From an uncultured Steroidobacter sp. (GTDB lineage Bacteria > Pseudomonadota > Gammaproteobacteria > Steroidobacterales > Steroidobacteraceae): a stretch of 64,000 nucleotides of DNA. Numbering within the stretch: the first letter of the stretch is position 1; every line of letters begins with the position of its first letter. Location of the stretch: NCBI GenBank assembly GCA_937864115.1, contig CALMII010000017.1:62001-126000 (forward strand), in the 5' to 3' direction. The notes below the pieces were generated by a model, which saw only the letters and a program-made list of their open reading frames with translations, made no database searches and was not told the origin of the DNA. This document shows, piece after piece, positions 24,128-33,214 of this stretch. The translations under genes and the position numbers were made by a program.

Positions 24128-27100
24128 TGAACCCGCCTGCTCAGTTCCCAGATCGCCCCATCGATCATGAGGCGCAGCTGCGCGGACTGCGCATGCGAGG
24201 CCTGCATCGCCTCCGAACTCGCCTGCACCAGGCTCGCCAGCGCGAACTCCTCACAGCCGCGATCCAGCCACCACTGCGTCTTCTCCAGCCAGAACCACGC
24301 TCCCAGGAAGCGGATGCTGGTCTTCGACAACGTGATCGCCTGTGCCAGCGTCGCGCGCGGCTGCGCCTGCAGGCTCAAGAGCGCATGCGCCTGATCCAGA
24401 TAGCTGCCACCGCCGCCCGACTGCACCTGCGCATCGAAGTTCACCGCCCCGGCCTGATCCGGCAGCCGCACCCACGCCGTGAACGTCTGCTGCGCATTCG
24501 CCGCCAGATCGAACGTCCACACCAGTGCGTTGTTGACGACCTCCGCCTCCACCGGATCGATCAGCGTCACTCCCGCCGGCAGCGGCAGCACCGCCCGACC
24601 CGGCGTGGCGGTTGAACGGTTCGTGACCGTGAGCCGCAGCGGCACGACCTGTCCGGCATATCGAGTCGTATCGCTCGGTGCGATCTGCACCAGCGCATTG
24701 CGCAGCAACGCCGCATGCAGACTCGTGCTGCCTGCCAGCGTCGCCTCCGCCAGCAGGTCATAGCCCACATACACGCTCTTGCCCCGACCATAGCTATAGG
24801 AGGTCGCGGCGGTGTCGTAGCTCGACACGTTCTTGAAGCGGGCGATCGACTGCGCCCCGTTCAACCGGATGCGCAGCGCCTCGCTCGCCAGGCTCAGAGA
24901 GGCCGTGCCCGCCTCGCTCCATGGCGCCGCCAGCGTCACCGCACTCACGTGCACCTGCCGCCCGAGCGGGGTGATCCCCAGCGCCGCATCGAACCCGTGA
25001 TGACGATGATCGTGCTGGCCCGCATCGAGCAGCCCTTCGCCGCGATACACCGCCTCGCGCAGTTCCTTCTGCACCTGCTCATCCAGCTTCTCGTGCTCGG
25101 CGAAGAGCGCATAGCGCGAGTACACCCCGGTACGCAGCTGCCGCTCGAACGCCTCATCCTCCGTGACGATCGTGTAGGACTCACCGGCCGCATCGAGTTC
25201 CTGCTCCAGGAACGCACGCTGTTGCGCGAGCGTCGGCAAGCCCAGCAACGGCGGCGGCAGGCTGCCGCCACTGCGCGTGCGGCCCCCCGAGCAATGGAAG
25301 TCGCCGAAGCGCGCCCCGTGACCGGCCTTCCAGCCGCAGCTCTCGCCCATCACGTTGCTCTCCACCACCAGCGGCGGCAGCGACTCCGCCGTCGCCGTCG
25401 CCACCATCCGGTAGCCCGACCCCAGAGCGCTGTTGCTCGCGATCTTCACCGTCAGCACCTCTGCCGAGACGCCCGTGATGCTCAGGTCCGCCGAGCCCCC
25501 CTTCCGCTGGTTCACCGCGCCGCGGTACTGCGCCAGCGCCACCGACTCGACATCCACCCGCCGACCCTGCTCATCCAGCAGTTCCACCTCGATGCGTGCA
25601 TCCGTCGGCAATCGCGTCCGGAACGGCGCCCACAGCTCCACGTCCTTCACCGACGTGCACGGCCAGGCGTTCGACTCATCCAGCAACACCAGCAACCGGC
25701 CTGCCCCCTCGCTCCTCAGTACCGCTTCCAGCTGGATCGAAGGTGCGATGACCTCGAAGCCGGCCGAACCGATCTGCACCGTACGGCCTTGGTACGTCGC
25801 ATTCAGCACGCAGGCATAGCCGCCCAGCGGCAACGCCGTCGTCGCCACACTGCGCGTCAGCACGTGTTCCTGCCTTGCAGCGAAGTCACGCGACACCTCA
25901 CCCGTCTGCACGACGCTGCCGTCCTCAAGACTCACGAGCGACTGCGTCAGCACCACGCCGGCATATGCAGTAGCAGCCACATTGCTCGCCGTGTCGATAC
26001 AGACGTTCGCTGCGCCGCGCTCGATCCGCGTGCTCTGCACGGACACACGCCCGCGCAATGCCTGGAGTTCATCGCGCTCCACCGCAAACTGGCCGCTCGC
26101 CGTGGCTACCACTGCATGCGAGAACCCATCGCGAACCACCAGCTCCACGGAATAGTCACCAGTGACCGCATCCGACAGGTTCAGCGTGGCAGTCACGTCA
26201 CGCAGTGCCTGCGGGCCCAGCTCGGTCAACGAGAACGTACGCGTGAAGATCACCTGGCCCGACGGTGTTCGAACCGTGAGTTCCGCGGTCGTCGGCGCCT
26301 GAATGGCGTTCTCGCTCAAGTTGCGGATACGACCATTGAGCTGCACCGCATCCCAGGCCGCATAGACCGGCTTGTCGGTCGCAATGCTGGCCCCGGCGGC
26401 AGCGCCCACATGCACGACCTGGAACGACGCCTGCGACTCACTCACCAGAACGGAGGCCTGGTTGTACAACTCGCCATGCACGGCATAGCCACCTGCCAGG
26501 ACGGTGCCGGTGTTCCAGGTCGACGGGACGACAACGGCCGCGCCCGTTTCCAGCGCACCCACGGCCACCGAACCCAGATCGGCCACGAGCGCACCGTCCG
26601 CCGCCCGGATGACCAGCCGCAACTCGCCCGAGGTGATCGGCGGCCCCGCATTGGTCACGTTGCTGCTGATGCCGACGTTCGCATTAGCGGCATAGGCCGG
26701 CTCATCGGTGCTCAGCGCCAACACCAAGTCACTCGCCGCCCGCACCACCGGAATGACCAGATCGCTGCGCAGCGTCTCCTCGGTAAAGGAGTTCTTGAAC
26801 TCCAAGTACGCCTGCGCTGCAACCGCGCGTTCCTCCTGGTATCCCAGATCGGCGAGCGTCGCATCGAAGCTGATCGTGCGGGCATTGTTGGTCACGCCCT
26901 GCAGCGACCATTTGTATTGCGTCCCCTCCGTCACGGCCACCTGTGAGGCCGGCGCCTGGCTCGGATTGGAGAGCAGCACGTCCGCCGGCATCACGACCGT
27001 GAGATCGGTATCGATACCGCCGAGTCGCTCCAGCGCGAGCGGCAGGTACGCCATCACAAAGCTCGTCGGCCCCAGCTTGGTCGGGAATACGCCGGTGGTG

Positions 27101-30100
27101 TAGTTCCAGCTGAAGTCCGCCTGCTGCTGGTTCAACAGGTAGGTAATCGAGTTGCGGATCGCCGGATCGTTCACCGACGGATGCGTGTACTCGAGCGCCA
27201 GTCCCACAAACGCCGTGGCGTACGGATCGCTCACGGTGCGACTGACGATGTAGGCCCAGCCGCCGTCCGCGCGCTGGCGCTGACGCAGCAGATTTGCAAT
27301 GTAGGTGATCGCCGTGTCGATCTGCGCCTGCAGGCCTAGATCGCTGACGTAGGGACGTGCCTCTGCCAGCGTGATCAGTCGCATGGCATGCAGATCGTTC
27401 CACTGACTGTTGTCGGTGTAGCGCGCCAGCGTATAGCGCACCACACGCTCCAGCGCCGACTGCATGTTCGTCAGCTGCGGCGTCGCCAGCGGCTGGGTGA
27501 CCAAGCGATACAGACGGCGACTCGCCTCGTGGCTCGCATAGACATTGCCATCGATCAGGGCGAGCGCACCGTAGTTGTAGGAGTTCATCGAGTCCATGGT
27601 GACCATGCGCTCGACATAGCCATCGGCCGCAATGCGCCAGACCCCGGACGGTGTGAAACCGCTGTTGCTGTAGCCCGCCGAGTTGGCGTAGAGCGTGCCG
27701 TCGGCTGTACGGCGCAGCCAGACCGGCTGATACGCGAGTCCGCGTGCGAACGGCGCGGCAACGCCTGCCGGCGAGACCTTCAGAATGTTGAAGCGTCCAT
27801 AGTTTGCAACGTAGAGGCTGCCCTCCTCGTCGAAGACAAGGCCGACCGGCTGAGCCAGCAGCCCGCCACTGAGGAACGTCGTGACCGTACCCGCCTGCGA
27901 TACCTTGAATATGCGATGGCCCTGATAGTCCGACACATACAGGAACCCATCCGGTCCCAGCACGATATCGAGCAGGTTGGTACCGCCGATCGTCGCGAGG
28001 ATGGTGCGCGTACCGTCGACAGCGAAACGCAGGATCGAGGTGCCACTCGTCACATACGCCGTACTGTCCGCCGCAACCGCCAGGCCGTAGGCATTGGTGA
28101 TGCCGGTGGCGACCGTGCGTCGTTCTCCGGTCTGCAGATTGCGAACATACAGCGCGTTGTTGTACTCGAGGTACCACAGGGTGCCGTCGGCAGCCTGCTC
28201 AACGTCCATGACATTGGGACTGCCGAGTTCGTACGCCGCCTCAAGTCCGTAGTCCGGCACCGACTGCCCCTGCAGCTCCTGCGCCATGCGCAGCGTCGCG
28301 GCGATGCCCTTGGTCGCGGCCATGGTCGGACCTTCGGTGTTGCACCACCATGCGCCACAGTGATCGTTGCTCCACCACGACTGCGTGCCCGAGGTACTCA
28401 GACGCGTGAGCTGGTAGCTCGCCGCCTTGTACATGCTGCGAAATACCTGCTGCGTATCCGGCCAGGCGCTGAGCGACCACGTTGCCAGCGCCGTCTGCAC
28501 CGAGGCGTGCTGCAGGTGGCTGGCATGCAGGGCGCCGTTCGCCTGCTGCGATCCGACGATGTCGTTGTACAGGTACTGCAACGCATCGCGGTCGATGTCC
28601 GTCTTGTCCAGGCTTGCGGCCAGACCCATGATGCTCTGCGTCTGGGTATGGCATCCCAGACAGCGATTCGTCTCATTCCACAGCGGCGCCTGTTGAGCAA
28701 CAAAGAGTCCGCCCTTGCGCACCGCCTCTTTCACCGCGAGGAACAGCGGATCGGTACTGGTGCCGGTGCGCACGTCCACACCGCGCATCGAAATGCTGGC
28801 GCGCACCGTCTGCGTGCCCATCGGCACGACCGAGCGATCCACCGTGAACGTGCCGGTCGCCTTGTCGCCGACATACAGCACGCCATTCACCGAACCGGTT
28901 GTGGCCGCGGACTGCGCGACCACCATCACCGGCAGGTCACCTGCCCGCGTCGGCACCCAGCTGCCGAATTCGAGCATCTCGCTGTCGCCGACTTCCAGCA
29001 GGGCCGCGGTGGCCTGCGCCGAATGCAGCAGGTCACCGGACTGCGGATCCAATACGCTGAGCGTGAAGCTCTCTCCCGTCAGGGGCAGATTGCCCTGGTT
29101 CATGACGAGCGCGGACAACTGCACCGGCTGGGTCGAACCGGACTGCGCCAACGGCGGAGTCAGCGCCAGACCGCCCGTGATCGCCAACGTCTGGGTCACC
29201 GTGCCGCCACCCTCTCCCAGGGCGAGCACCACACCGCTCGGCAGTTCGCGCGTCACCGTGCCCGGCTCGACAACGCGCACGCGCATCCGGTACTGACCCG
29301 GCGCGAACTGCGCCGTGTTCCAGGCCATCTCCAGATCCAGCGACTCACCTGCCGCGAACCCGAACAACGTCGCCGGCGTCTCGGTACCGACGGCAAACGG
29401 CGTCACGCTCGCCACCTGTGCATCCGAAGCATCGAACACATCGGCAATCACCAGCGCCGAGCGATCCCCATCGCTGAGGTTCGTTACCCGTGCGACGAAA
29501 CGTTGCTGCGTATTCGCGCCGGTCCCAGTCGCCGTCGCGACCACCGAGACCACATCGAACAGGTCCGCCACCGCACCCGGCTCGCGCACCAGCGACACAT
29601 CGATGGCGTAGGTCCCATGCTGGGCGAGTTCAATCTCGTAGCGGCTCTCCGAATAGCCTGACAGCGATGCACTGAGCGAGAACTCGTGCACGTCGACGCC
29701 GGCGATCTCGAAAGAACCATCCGCCGCGGAGACGGCGGCGGCATTCGTCCCAGCGATGCGCAGGCTCACGTTGCCGAGCGGCTCCGCCGACACCGAGTCG
29801 CGCGCAAAACCGCGCAACGTCGAGGCCGTGGCTTGCGGATCACCGCCGACCGGCGGCAACGCAAACGTGCCGTTGACCTCACCGAACCCGGACGCCGTCA
29901 GCGCAAACGAACGTGTCTCATGGCCCTCTGCGGCAACCAGCACATCGAACGACAGCTCGGTCAGTCCCGACGCGACGAAGCGACCCTGGGCATCCGACGT
30001 GAGCGTTGCTCCCGAGGCAGCAATACTGATGGTGGCGTTCGGCAGCGGCCGGTTGTCGAGACCATCCACCACCACACCCGTGAGCGTCAGCGTGGTCGCG

Positions 30101-31731
30101 GCCACCTCGGGCGTTGCCGCATAAAGCGCGAGATCCCCGAGCGGTGCGACCGCACCCGCCGGCAGCAGGAAGGAATAGCTTGCGCCCGCATACCCGGCGG
30201 CGCCGATTTCCAGGCGGTGATTGCCACGGGCCAGTGCCGCCAGTTCGAACGAGCCATCGTTGCCCGACGCGCCGCTGGCCACGCCATCGAGCGTGAGCTG
30301 CGCACCGGCAAGTGGCAGCCGCGAGATGCCATCAACGATGCGACCTGCGACATCGATCGGCGACTCATCCAGGAAGGCACCGTCGCGCGTGAGTCCTTGC
30401 TGGATGGCCGTGACCGACCCGGCAGGTGCATCGAGCATGCCATTGGCCAAGCGATAACCCGTGCGCTCGAAGCGCACGCTGTAGCTGCCGGGCGGCAGGT
30501 TGGCAATCTCGAATTCGCCCAGGGCATTGCTGCTTGCGCTCGCAACACCCGGACCCGACAGCGATACATTCACGCCGCCCAGTACGCTGCCATCATGCGC
30601 ATCCACAATCCGTCCGCGAACGAGGGCCAGTTGGGGCAACTGCGCCAGCAGCACCGTGCCCGCATTCGTGAATTGACCGTTGCGGACCGACACGGCGCGC
30701 GACACCGAGGCGTAGCCCGCCTTGCCGATCGTGAGCGTCGTCTCGCCCGCCGCAATTCCCGACAGCGCGAAATGGCCTTCGGCATTGGTCAGCACCTGCC
30801 CACCCGCCGCGCTCGTCACGACCGCCCCTTCGATCGGCGCCGACGTACCGGAGCGCAACACGTGACCCGTCACGACCCCGCCCGACTCCGGCGTCGTGAC
30901 ACCGCCGACGCGCGCATCAAAGACATACAGCGCGCGCAGCGCAAGCGCCGTGGTATAGACATCGTTCGACCAACTCGTGTTGGCAGAGCGTCGCGCGCGC
31001 AGCGCCGTGCCGCTCGCCTGCAGCGCACCAACATCGGCCACCACCGTCGCCAGCGTCAGCAGCGACTGTGCACTGAGCGCATCCTCACCCCACAGCGCAT
31101 CCGCAACGCGCCGCGACAGCAAGAAACCCGTGGCATTGCCGACCGCGGACGACACGGCAGTGAATCTCGCGCGATAGGCATGCAGCGCACGGGCGACGAT
31201 CGAGGTCACATAGAGATCGGAAGCCGCCTCGCCGAGGCTCCATCCTCCCTCGCTGCGCTGGTTCTGCAGAAGAAACCCGACCGCGTAGCCGGTAGCGGCA
31301 TGAGCCAGGTTGCCGCTTGCCGCCAGGGCCTCAAGCGCGAACGCCGTATCGAGCGGACTGCTCTGGTAGCCCGGCAGTTCGCCGAAACCACCGTCACTGT
31401 TTTGATGGGTGAGCAGTTCCGAAATCTGTGGGCCGGTGGGACTGCCGGCATCGGCTGCAGCGATGATCTGCCGGGAAAGATGCTCGGTACCGCGGTACGT
31501 CTCGACACCAAGATAGGCCTGTGCGGGCCCGACACTCGCTTCGCGTCCCAGCACACGCAGCGTGCGTACCGCCTCGGCAGAACTCTGAAATGGAATAGCC
31601 ACATCGGTTGCGCTCGCGACCGATCCGTCGGCCTGCTGTTGGCTGAGCAACCAGTCAGCACTCGCGGACGCATCCAGCGCGCACAGCGCGCACATCCATA
31701 TCACCGCCAGTACACGGTAGATCTTCGCCAT
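24124..31731 (-). CDS. Giant secreted multidomain protein (toroid, CpepD-reg units, CXXCH, NHL-like propeller)
   Basis: 2535 aa with signal peptide (about 1-24). Toroid 1 spans 25-280 with prenyltransferase/squalene-cyclase-like repeats (DWLLSQQQADGS, SDGGFGELPG, SEGGWSLGE). Five carboxypeptidase-regulatory-like Ig units follow at 281-715 (for example GRIVDAHDGSVLGGVNVSL), then CARDB-like units to about 950. Toroid 2 (about 960-1600) contains a heme-type CLGCH at 1024-1028 and is interrupted by an NHL-like propeller at about 1172-1412 (PDGFLYVSDYQGHRIFKVS). More Ig units, a Rossmann-like segment near 2180 (SYTIVTEDEAFERQL) and a helical end complete it. The ATG at 31731 follows AGGAG. No toxin domain is seen at its own C-terminus. 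Confidence 0.75.
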   Translation of the reverse strand: MAKIYRVLAVIWMCALCALDASASADWLLSQQQADGSVASATDVAIPFQSSAEAVRTLRVLGREASVGPAQAYLGVETYRGTEHLSRQIIAAADAGSPTGPQISELLTHQNSDGGFGELPGYQSSPLDTAFALEALAASGNLAHAATGYAVGFLLQNQRSEGGWSLGEAASDLYVTSIVARALHAYRARFTAVSSAVGNATGFLLSRRVADALWGEDALSAQSLLTLATVVADVGALQASGTALRARRSANTSWSNDVYTTALALRALYVFDARVGGVTTPESGGVVTGHVLRSGTSAPIEGAVVTSAAGGQVLTNAEGHFALSGIAAGETTLTIGKAGYASVSRAVSVRNGQFTNAGTVLLAQLPQLALVRGRIVDAHDGSVLGGVNVSLSGPGVASASSNALGEFEIANLPPGSYSVRFERTGYRLANGMLDAPAGSVTAIQQGLTRDGAFLDESPIDVAGRIVDGISRLPLAGAQLTLDGVASGASGNDGSFELAALARGNHRLEIGAAGYAGASYSFLLPAGAVAPLGDLALYAATPEVAATTLTLTGVVVDGLDNRPLPNATISIAASGATLTSDAQGRFVASGLTELSFDVLVAAEGHETRSFALTASGFGEVNGTFALPPVGGDPQATASTLRGFARDSVSAEPLGNVSLRIAGTNAAAVSAADGSFEIAGVDVHEFSLSASLSGYSESRYEIELAQHGTYAIDVSLVREPGAVADLFDVVSVVATATGTGANTQQRFVARVTNLSDGDRSALVIADVFDASDAQVASVTPFAVGTETPATLFGFAAGESLDLEMAWNTAQFAPGQYRMRVRVVEPGTVTRELPSGVVLALGEGGGTVTQTLAITGGLALTPPLAQSGSTQPVQLSALVMNQGNLPLTGESFTLSVLDPQSGDLLHSAQATAALLEVGDSEMLEFGSWVPTRAGDLPVMVVAQSAATTGSVNGVLYVGDKATGTFTVDRSVVPMGTQTVRASISMRGVDVRTGTSTDPLFLAVKEAVRKGGLFVAQQAPLWNETNRCLGCHTQTQSIMGLAASLDKTDIDRDALQYLYNDIVGSQQANGALHASHLQHASVQTALATWSLSAWPDTQQVFRSMYKAASYQLTRLSTSGTQSWWSNDHCGAWWCNTEGPTMAATKGIAATLRMAQELQGQSVPDYGLEAAYELGSPNVMDVEQAADGTLWYLEYNNALYVRNLQTGERRTVATGITNAYGLAVAADSTAYVTSGTSILRFAVDGTRTILATIGGTNLLDIVLGPDGFLYVSDYQGHRIFKVSQAGTVTTFLSGGLLAQPVGLVFDEEGSLYVANYGRFNILKVSPAGVAAPFARGLAYQPVWLRRTADGTLYANSAGYSNSGFTPSGVWRIAADGYVERMVTMDSMNSYNYGALALIDGNVYASHEASRRLYRLVTQPLATPQLTNMQSALERVVRYTLARYTDNSQWNDLHAMRLITLAEARPYVSDLGLQAQIDTAITYIANLLRQRQRADGGWAYIVSRTVSDPYATAFVGLALEYTHPSVNDPAIRNSITYLLNQQQADFSWNYTTGVFPTKLGPTSFVMAYLPLALERLGGIDTDLTVVMPADVLLSNPSQAPASQVAVTEGTQYKWSLQGVTNNARTISFDATLADLGYQEERAVAAQAYLEFKNSFTEETLRSDLVIPVVRAASDLVLALSTDEPAYAANANVGISSNVTNAGPPITSGELRLVIRAADGALVADLGSVAVGALETGAAVVVPSTWNTGTVLAGGYAVHGELYNQASVLVSESQASFQVVHVGAAAGASIATDKPVYAAWDAVQLNGRIRNLSENAIQAPTTAELTVRTPSGQVIFTRTFSLTELGPQALRDVTATLNLSDAVTGDYSVELVVRDGFSHAVVATASGQFAVERDELQALRGRVSVQSTRIERGAANVCIDTASNVAATAYAGVVLTQSLVSLEDGSVVQTGEVSRDFAARQEHVLTRSVATTALPLGGYACVLNATYQGRTVQIGSAGFEVIAPSIQLEAVLRSEGAGRLLVLLDESNAWPCTSVKDVELWAPFRTRLPTDARIEVELLDEQGRRVDVESVALAQYRGAVNQRKGGSADLSITGVSAEVLTVKIASNSALGSGYRMVATATAESLPPLVVESNVMGESCGWKAGHGARFGDFHCSGGRTRSGGSLPPPLLGLPTLAQQRAFLEQELDAAGESYTIVTEDEAFERQLRTGVYSRYALFAEHEKLDEQVQKELREAVYRGEGLLDAGQHDHRHHGFDAALGITPLGRQVHVSAVTLAAPWSEAGTASLSLASEALRIRLNGAQSIARFKNVSSYDTAATSYSYGRGKSVYVGYDLLAEATLAGSTSLHAALLRNALVQIAPSDTTRYAGQVVPLRLTVTNRSTATPGRAVLPLPAGVTLIDPVEAEVVNNALVWTFDLAANAQQTFTAWVRLPDQAGAVNFDAQVQSGGGGSYLDQAHALLSLQAQPRATLAQAITLSKTSIRFLGAWFWLEKTQWWLDRGCEEFALASLVQASSEAMQASHAQSAQLRLMIDGAIWELSRRVQ

Positions 31732-31798
31732 CCGTCGCTCCTCCCACGCGAGTCCATCGCTCGCACACCCGATCCGCGGTGCACGACGGCAGCACGAA

Positions 31799-31820
31799 CA
31801 TCAATGCCATGGCATCGATG
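31799..31820. promoter_or_regulatory. 22-bp near-perfect palindrome, operator-like
   Basis: CATCAATGCCATGGCATCGATG reads the same on the other strand except for one mismatched pair. It lies 68-89 bp upstream of the giant gene's start codon, a place suitable for a dimeric regulator. No cognate regulator is identified in the window. Confidence 0.4.
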
Positions 31821-32044
31821 CGGTACACAGGCGCTGCAGGGAGATATCAGAGCAACCATCCCTGGTCATCGCTCGCGGGCGTGTCGTCGTTGTTTGCTGC
31901 CCGTCGTCCTGGGCCGGGAAGATGCAACGCGGCTGCTGATGAGTCAAGACCGATGGGCCGTACTTGGCACCTCTGGTCAAATCACTCCCTCACAACTCGG
32001 CCACGAGCGCGGGAAGGAGCCTTCCAGCGCACGCTGCGCTGCCT

Positions 32045-32090
32045 AACTTGACACCCCCATCCTGTCCTTCCCCCGCTGCGCGGAGGAAGG
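32045..32090. repeat. REP-like element: AACTTGACACCCCC plus GC hairpin
   Basis: The right copy of the 14-mer (inverted relative to 12963-12976) is joined to a stem of 11 bp, CCTTCCCCCGC, loop TGC, GCGGAGGAAGG, with one mismatch. This kind of CCTTCCCCCGC hairpin with GGATGGGGG is a recurrent intergenic palindrome in many proteobacteria. It lies at the 3' side of the flagellar hypothetical gene and marks the right edge of the accessory array. Confidence 0.55.
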
Positions 32091-32126
32091 GACGCATTGA
32101 TCGACTTCATCCCGAAACGGGCGATC

Positions 32127-33191
32127 TCACCCCGCCGCAGCGCGCAGCAGCGCCACCACGCGCTCGCGATGGATGCCGAGCAGCGCAGGCGACAGCGCGG
32201 ACAGGGACTGATAATCGCCGCGCGCGGCCGTGGCTTCGAACGTCCGGACGAATTCCGTACTCCAGGTCGCATCGGCCTGCGATGGCGGTTGCAGCGACTC
32301 CATCCCGGTCATGAGCGCCTGCGCCGCCGATCGCTGCGCGTTGCGAATCGCCTCCAGCGCATCGACGACCTTCTGCAAGGTGTCGCGCCGGGCGGGCGGG
32401 TTGTCCGCGCTCCACCGATCGGGGCGGATGACGGGTTCTTCCGCGACGATGCGCGCCGTCGCGAACTGGCCGGTGGGAAAGCGTCGGCCTTCGCCCTTGA
32501 TGGCCAGTGCATCGCGGGTCGTCGACCACGCCGTCTCGGGCACGCTGAAGCCGAGTTCTCCGTTCGCGTCCCGCGCTGCGCGGATGCCGTTCGGTGCGAG
32601 CGCCCGGTCGAAGCGCTGCACGATGGCTTCATCGGACAGGCCGGGCTCGATCGTCACGGCCGCGGCATGCTGCGTGCGTCCGCCGACCGCGAGGTACAGC
32701 GTCTCCGCGTCAGCGGTCCGCAGCGCGGCGAGGGAAAGCCCGCGCACCGTGAATGTCTGGCGCGCGTCGCCGGGCGCAACCTGTGCCAGCCGGCCGTCGA
32801 GCGTTCCACCCGTCGCCGCCGGCCGCTCGCGCCACAGCGCCTCGAAGCGGCGCATCTGTCTCGCAAGATCCGCCGTCGAGGGTTCGCCCGCAGGCGTCAG
32901 TTGCGATGTCAACGCGCTCCTCAGACCCTGCAGCTGTCCCGCCGCGCGATCGAGAAACTCGACCGTGCGCTGGGCAGTGGCGACACGCTGGTTGAGCTGC
33001 GTATCGACGCCTGTCAGGCCGCCGCGAAGAGAGGCGGCCTGCCGCGTCGACTGGAGCGGAGAATCCGGTGCGCGCACCGCCTCGACCGGGGTCACCGGCG
33101 GCGCCGGCTCGGAACGCGCCGTGGTCGCCACCCGCTCGGGCGTGGTACGTGGGGCGACCGGGCGTCCGGAATCGATCAGTGCAAGTTGCAT
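32127..33191 (-). CDS. Flagellar-cluster protein of unknown function
   Basis: A 354-aa protein 23 bp downstream of flgL, same strand, so probably the last gene of the flg operon. It has a Pro/Arg-rich N-terminus, then a helical segment (NQRVATAQRTVEFLDRAAGQ) and a region AVTIEPGLSDEAIVQRFDRA that vaguely recalls the IN-type hook motif of flagellin and hook-associated proteins. It has no signal peptide, which fits an export-substrate or cytoplasmic role. No family is recognised. Confidence 0.6.
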   Translation of the reverse strand: MQLALIDSGRPVAPRTTPERVATTARSEPAPPVTPVEAVRAPDSPLQSTRQAASLRGGLTGVDTQLNQRVATAQRTVEFLDRAAGQLQGLRSALTSQLTPAGEPSTADLARQMRRFEALWRERPAATGGTLDGRLAQVAPGDARQTFTVRGLSLAALRTADAETLYLAVGGRTQHAAAVTIEPGLSDEAIVQRFDRALAPNGIRAARDANGELGFSVPETAWSTTRDALAIKGEGRRFPTGQFATARIVAEEPVIRPDRWSADNPPARRDTLQKVVDALEAIRNAQRSAAQALMTGMESLQPPSQADATWSTEFVRTFEATAARGDYQSLSALSPALLGIHRERVVALLRAAAG

Positions 33192-33214
33192 GGCGCGGCG
33201 CTGTGCGATCGTGT

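Larger units (their letters stand above)
13965..31731 (-). other. Putative toroid/transglutaminase polymorphic toxin-immunity locus
   Basis: A minus-strand array of one 2535-aa and one 1038-aa secreted scaffold protein, followed by partial copies of their N- or C-terminal parts, nuclease-like toxin cassettes and many small immunity-like genes. Duplicated cassettes without their scaffolds, ATGA/GTGA coupling of toxin and following small gene, and pseudogenised copies are hallmarks of polymorphic toxin loci. G+C looks lower than in the flanks, especially at 15-24 kb. Secretion, toxicity and immunity are inferred from architecture only. Confidence 0.55.
31732..32126 (-). other. Leader region of the giant gene
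   Basis: A 395-bp gene-free stretch. Apart from the ribosome binding site, it holds the palindrome at 31799-31820 and the REP-like hairpin at 32066-32090. TTGACT and TTGACC hexamers occur on the minus strand around 31950 and 31980, but no convincing -10 box is seen at the right distance. The flagellar gene upstream ends at 32127. Confidence 0.5.

Noticed and set aside
24715..32046. Very long plus-strand frames (743-786 codons) opposite the giant gene
   Set aside because: The sequences are low-complexity Arg/His/Gln shadows; the minus frame has signal peptide, repeats and recognisable domains.
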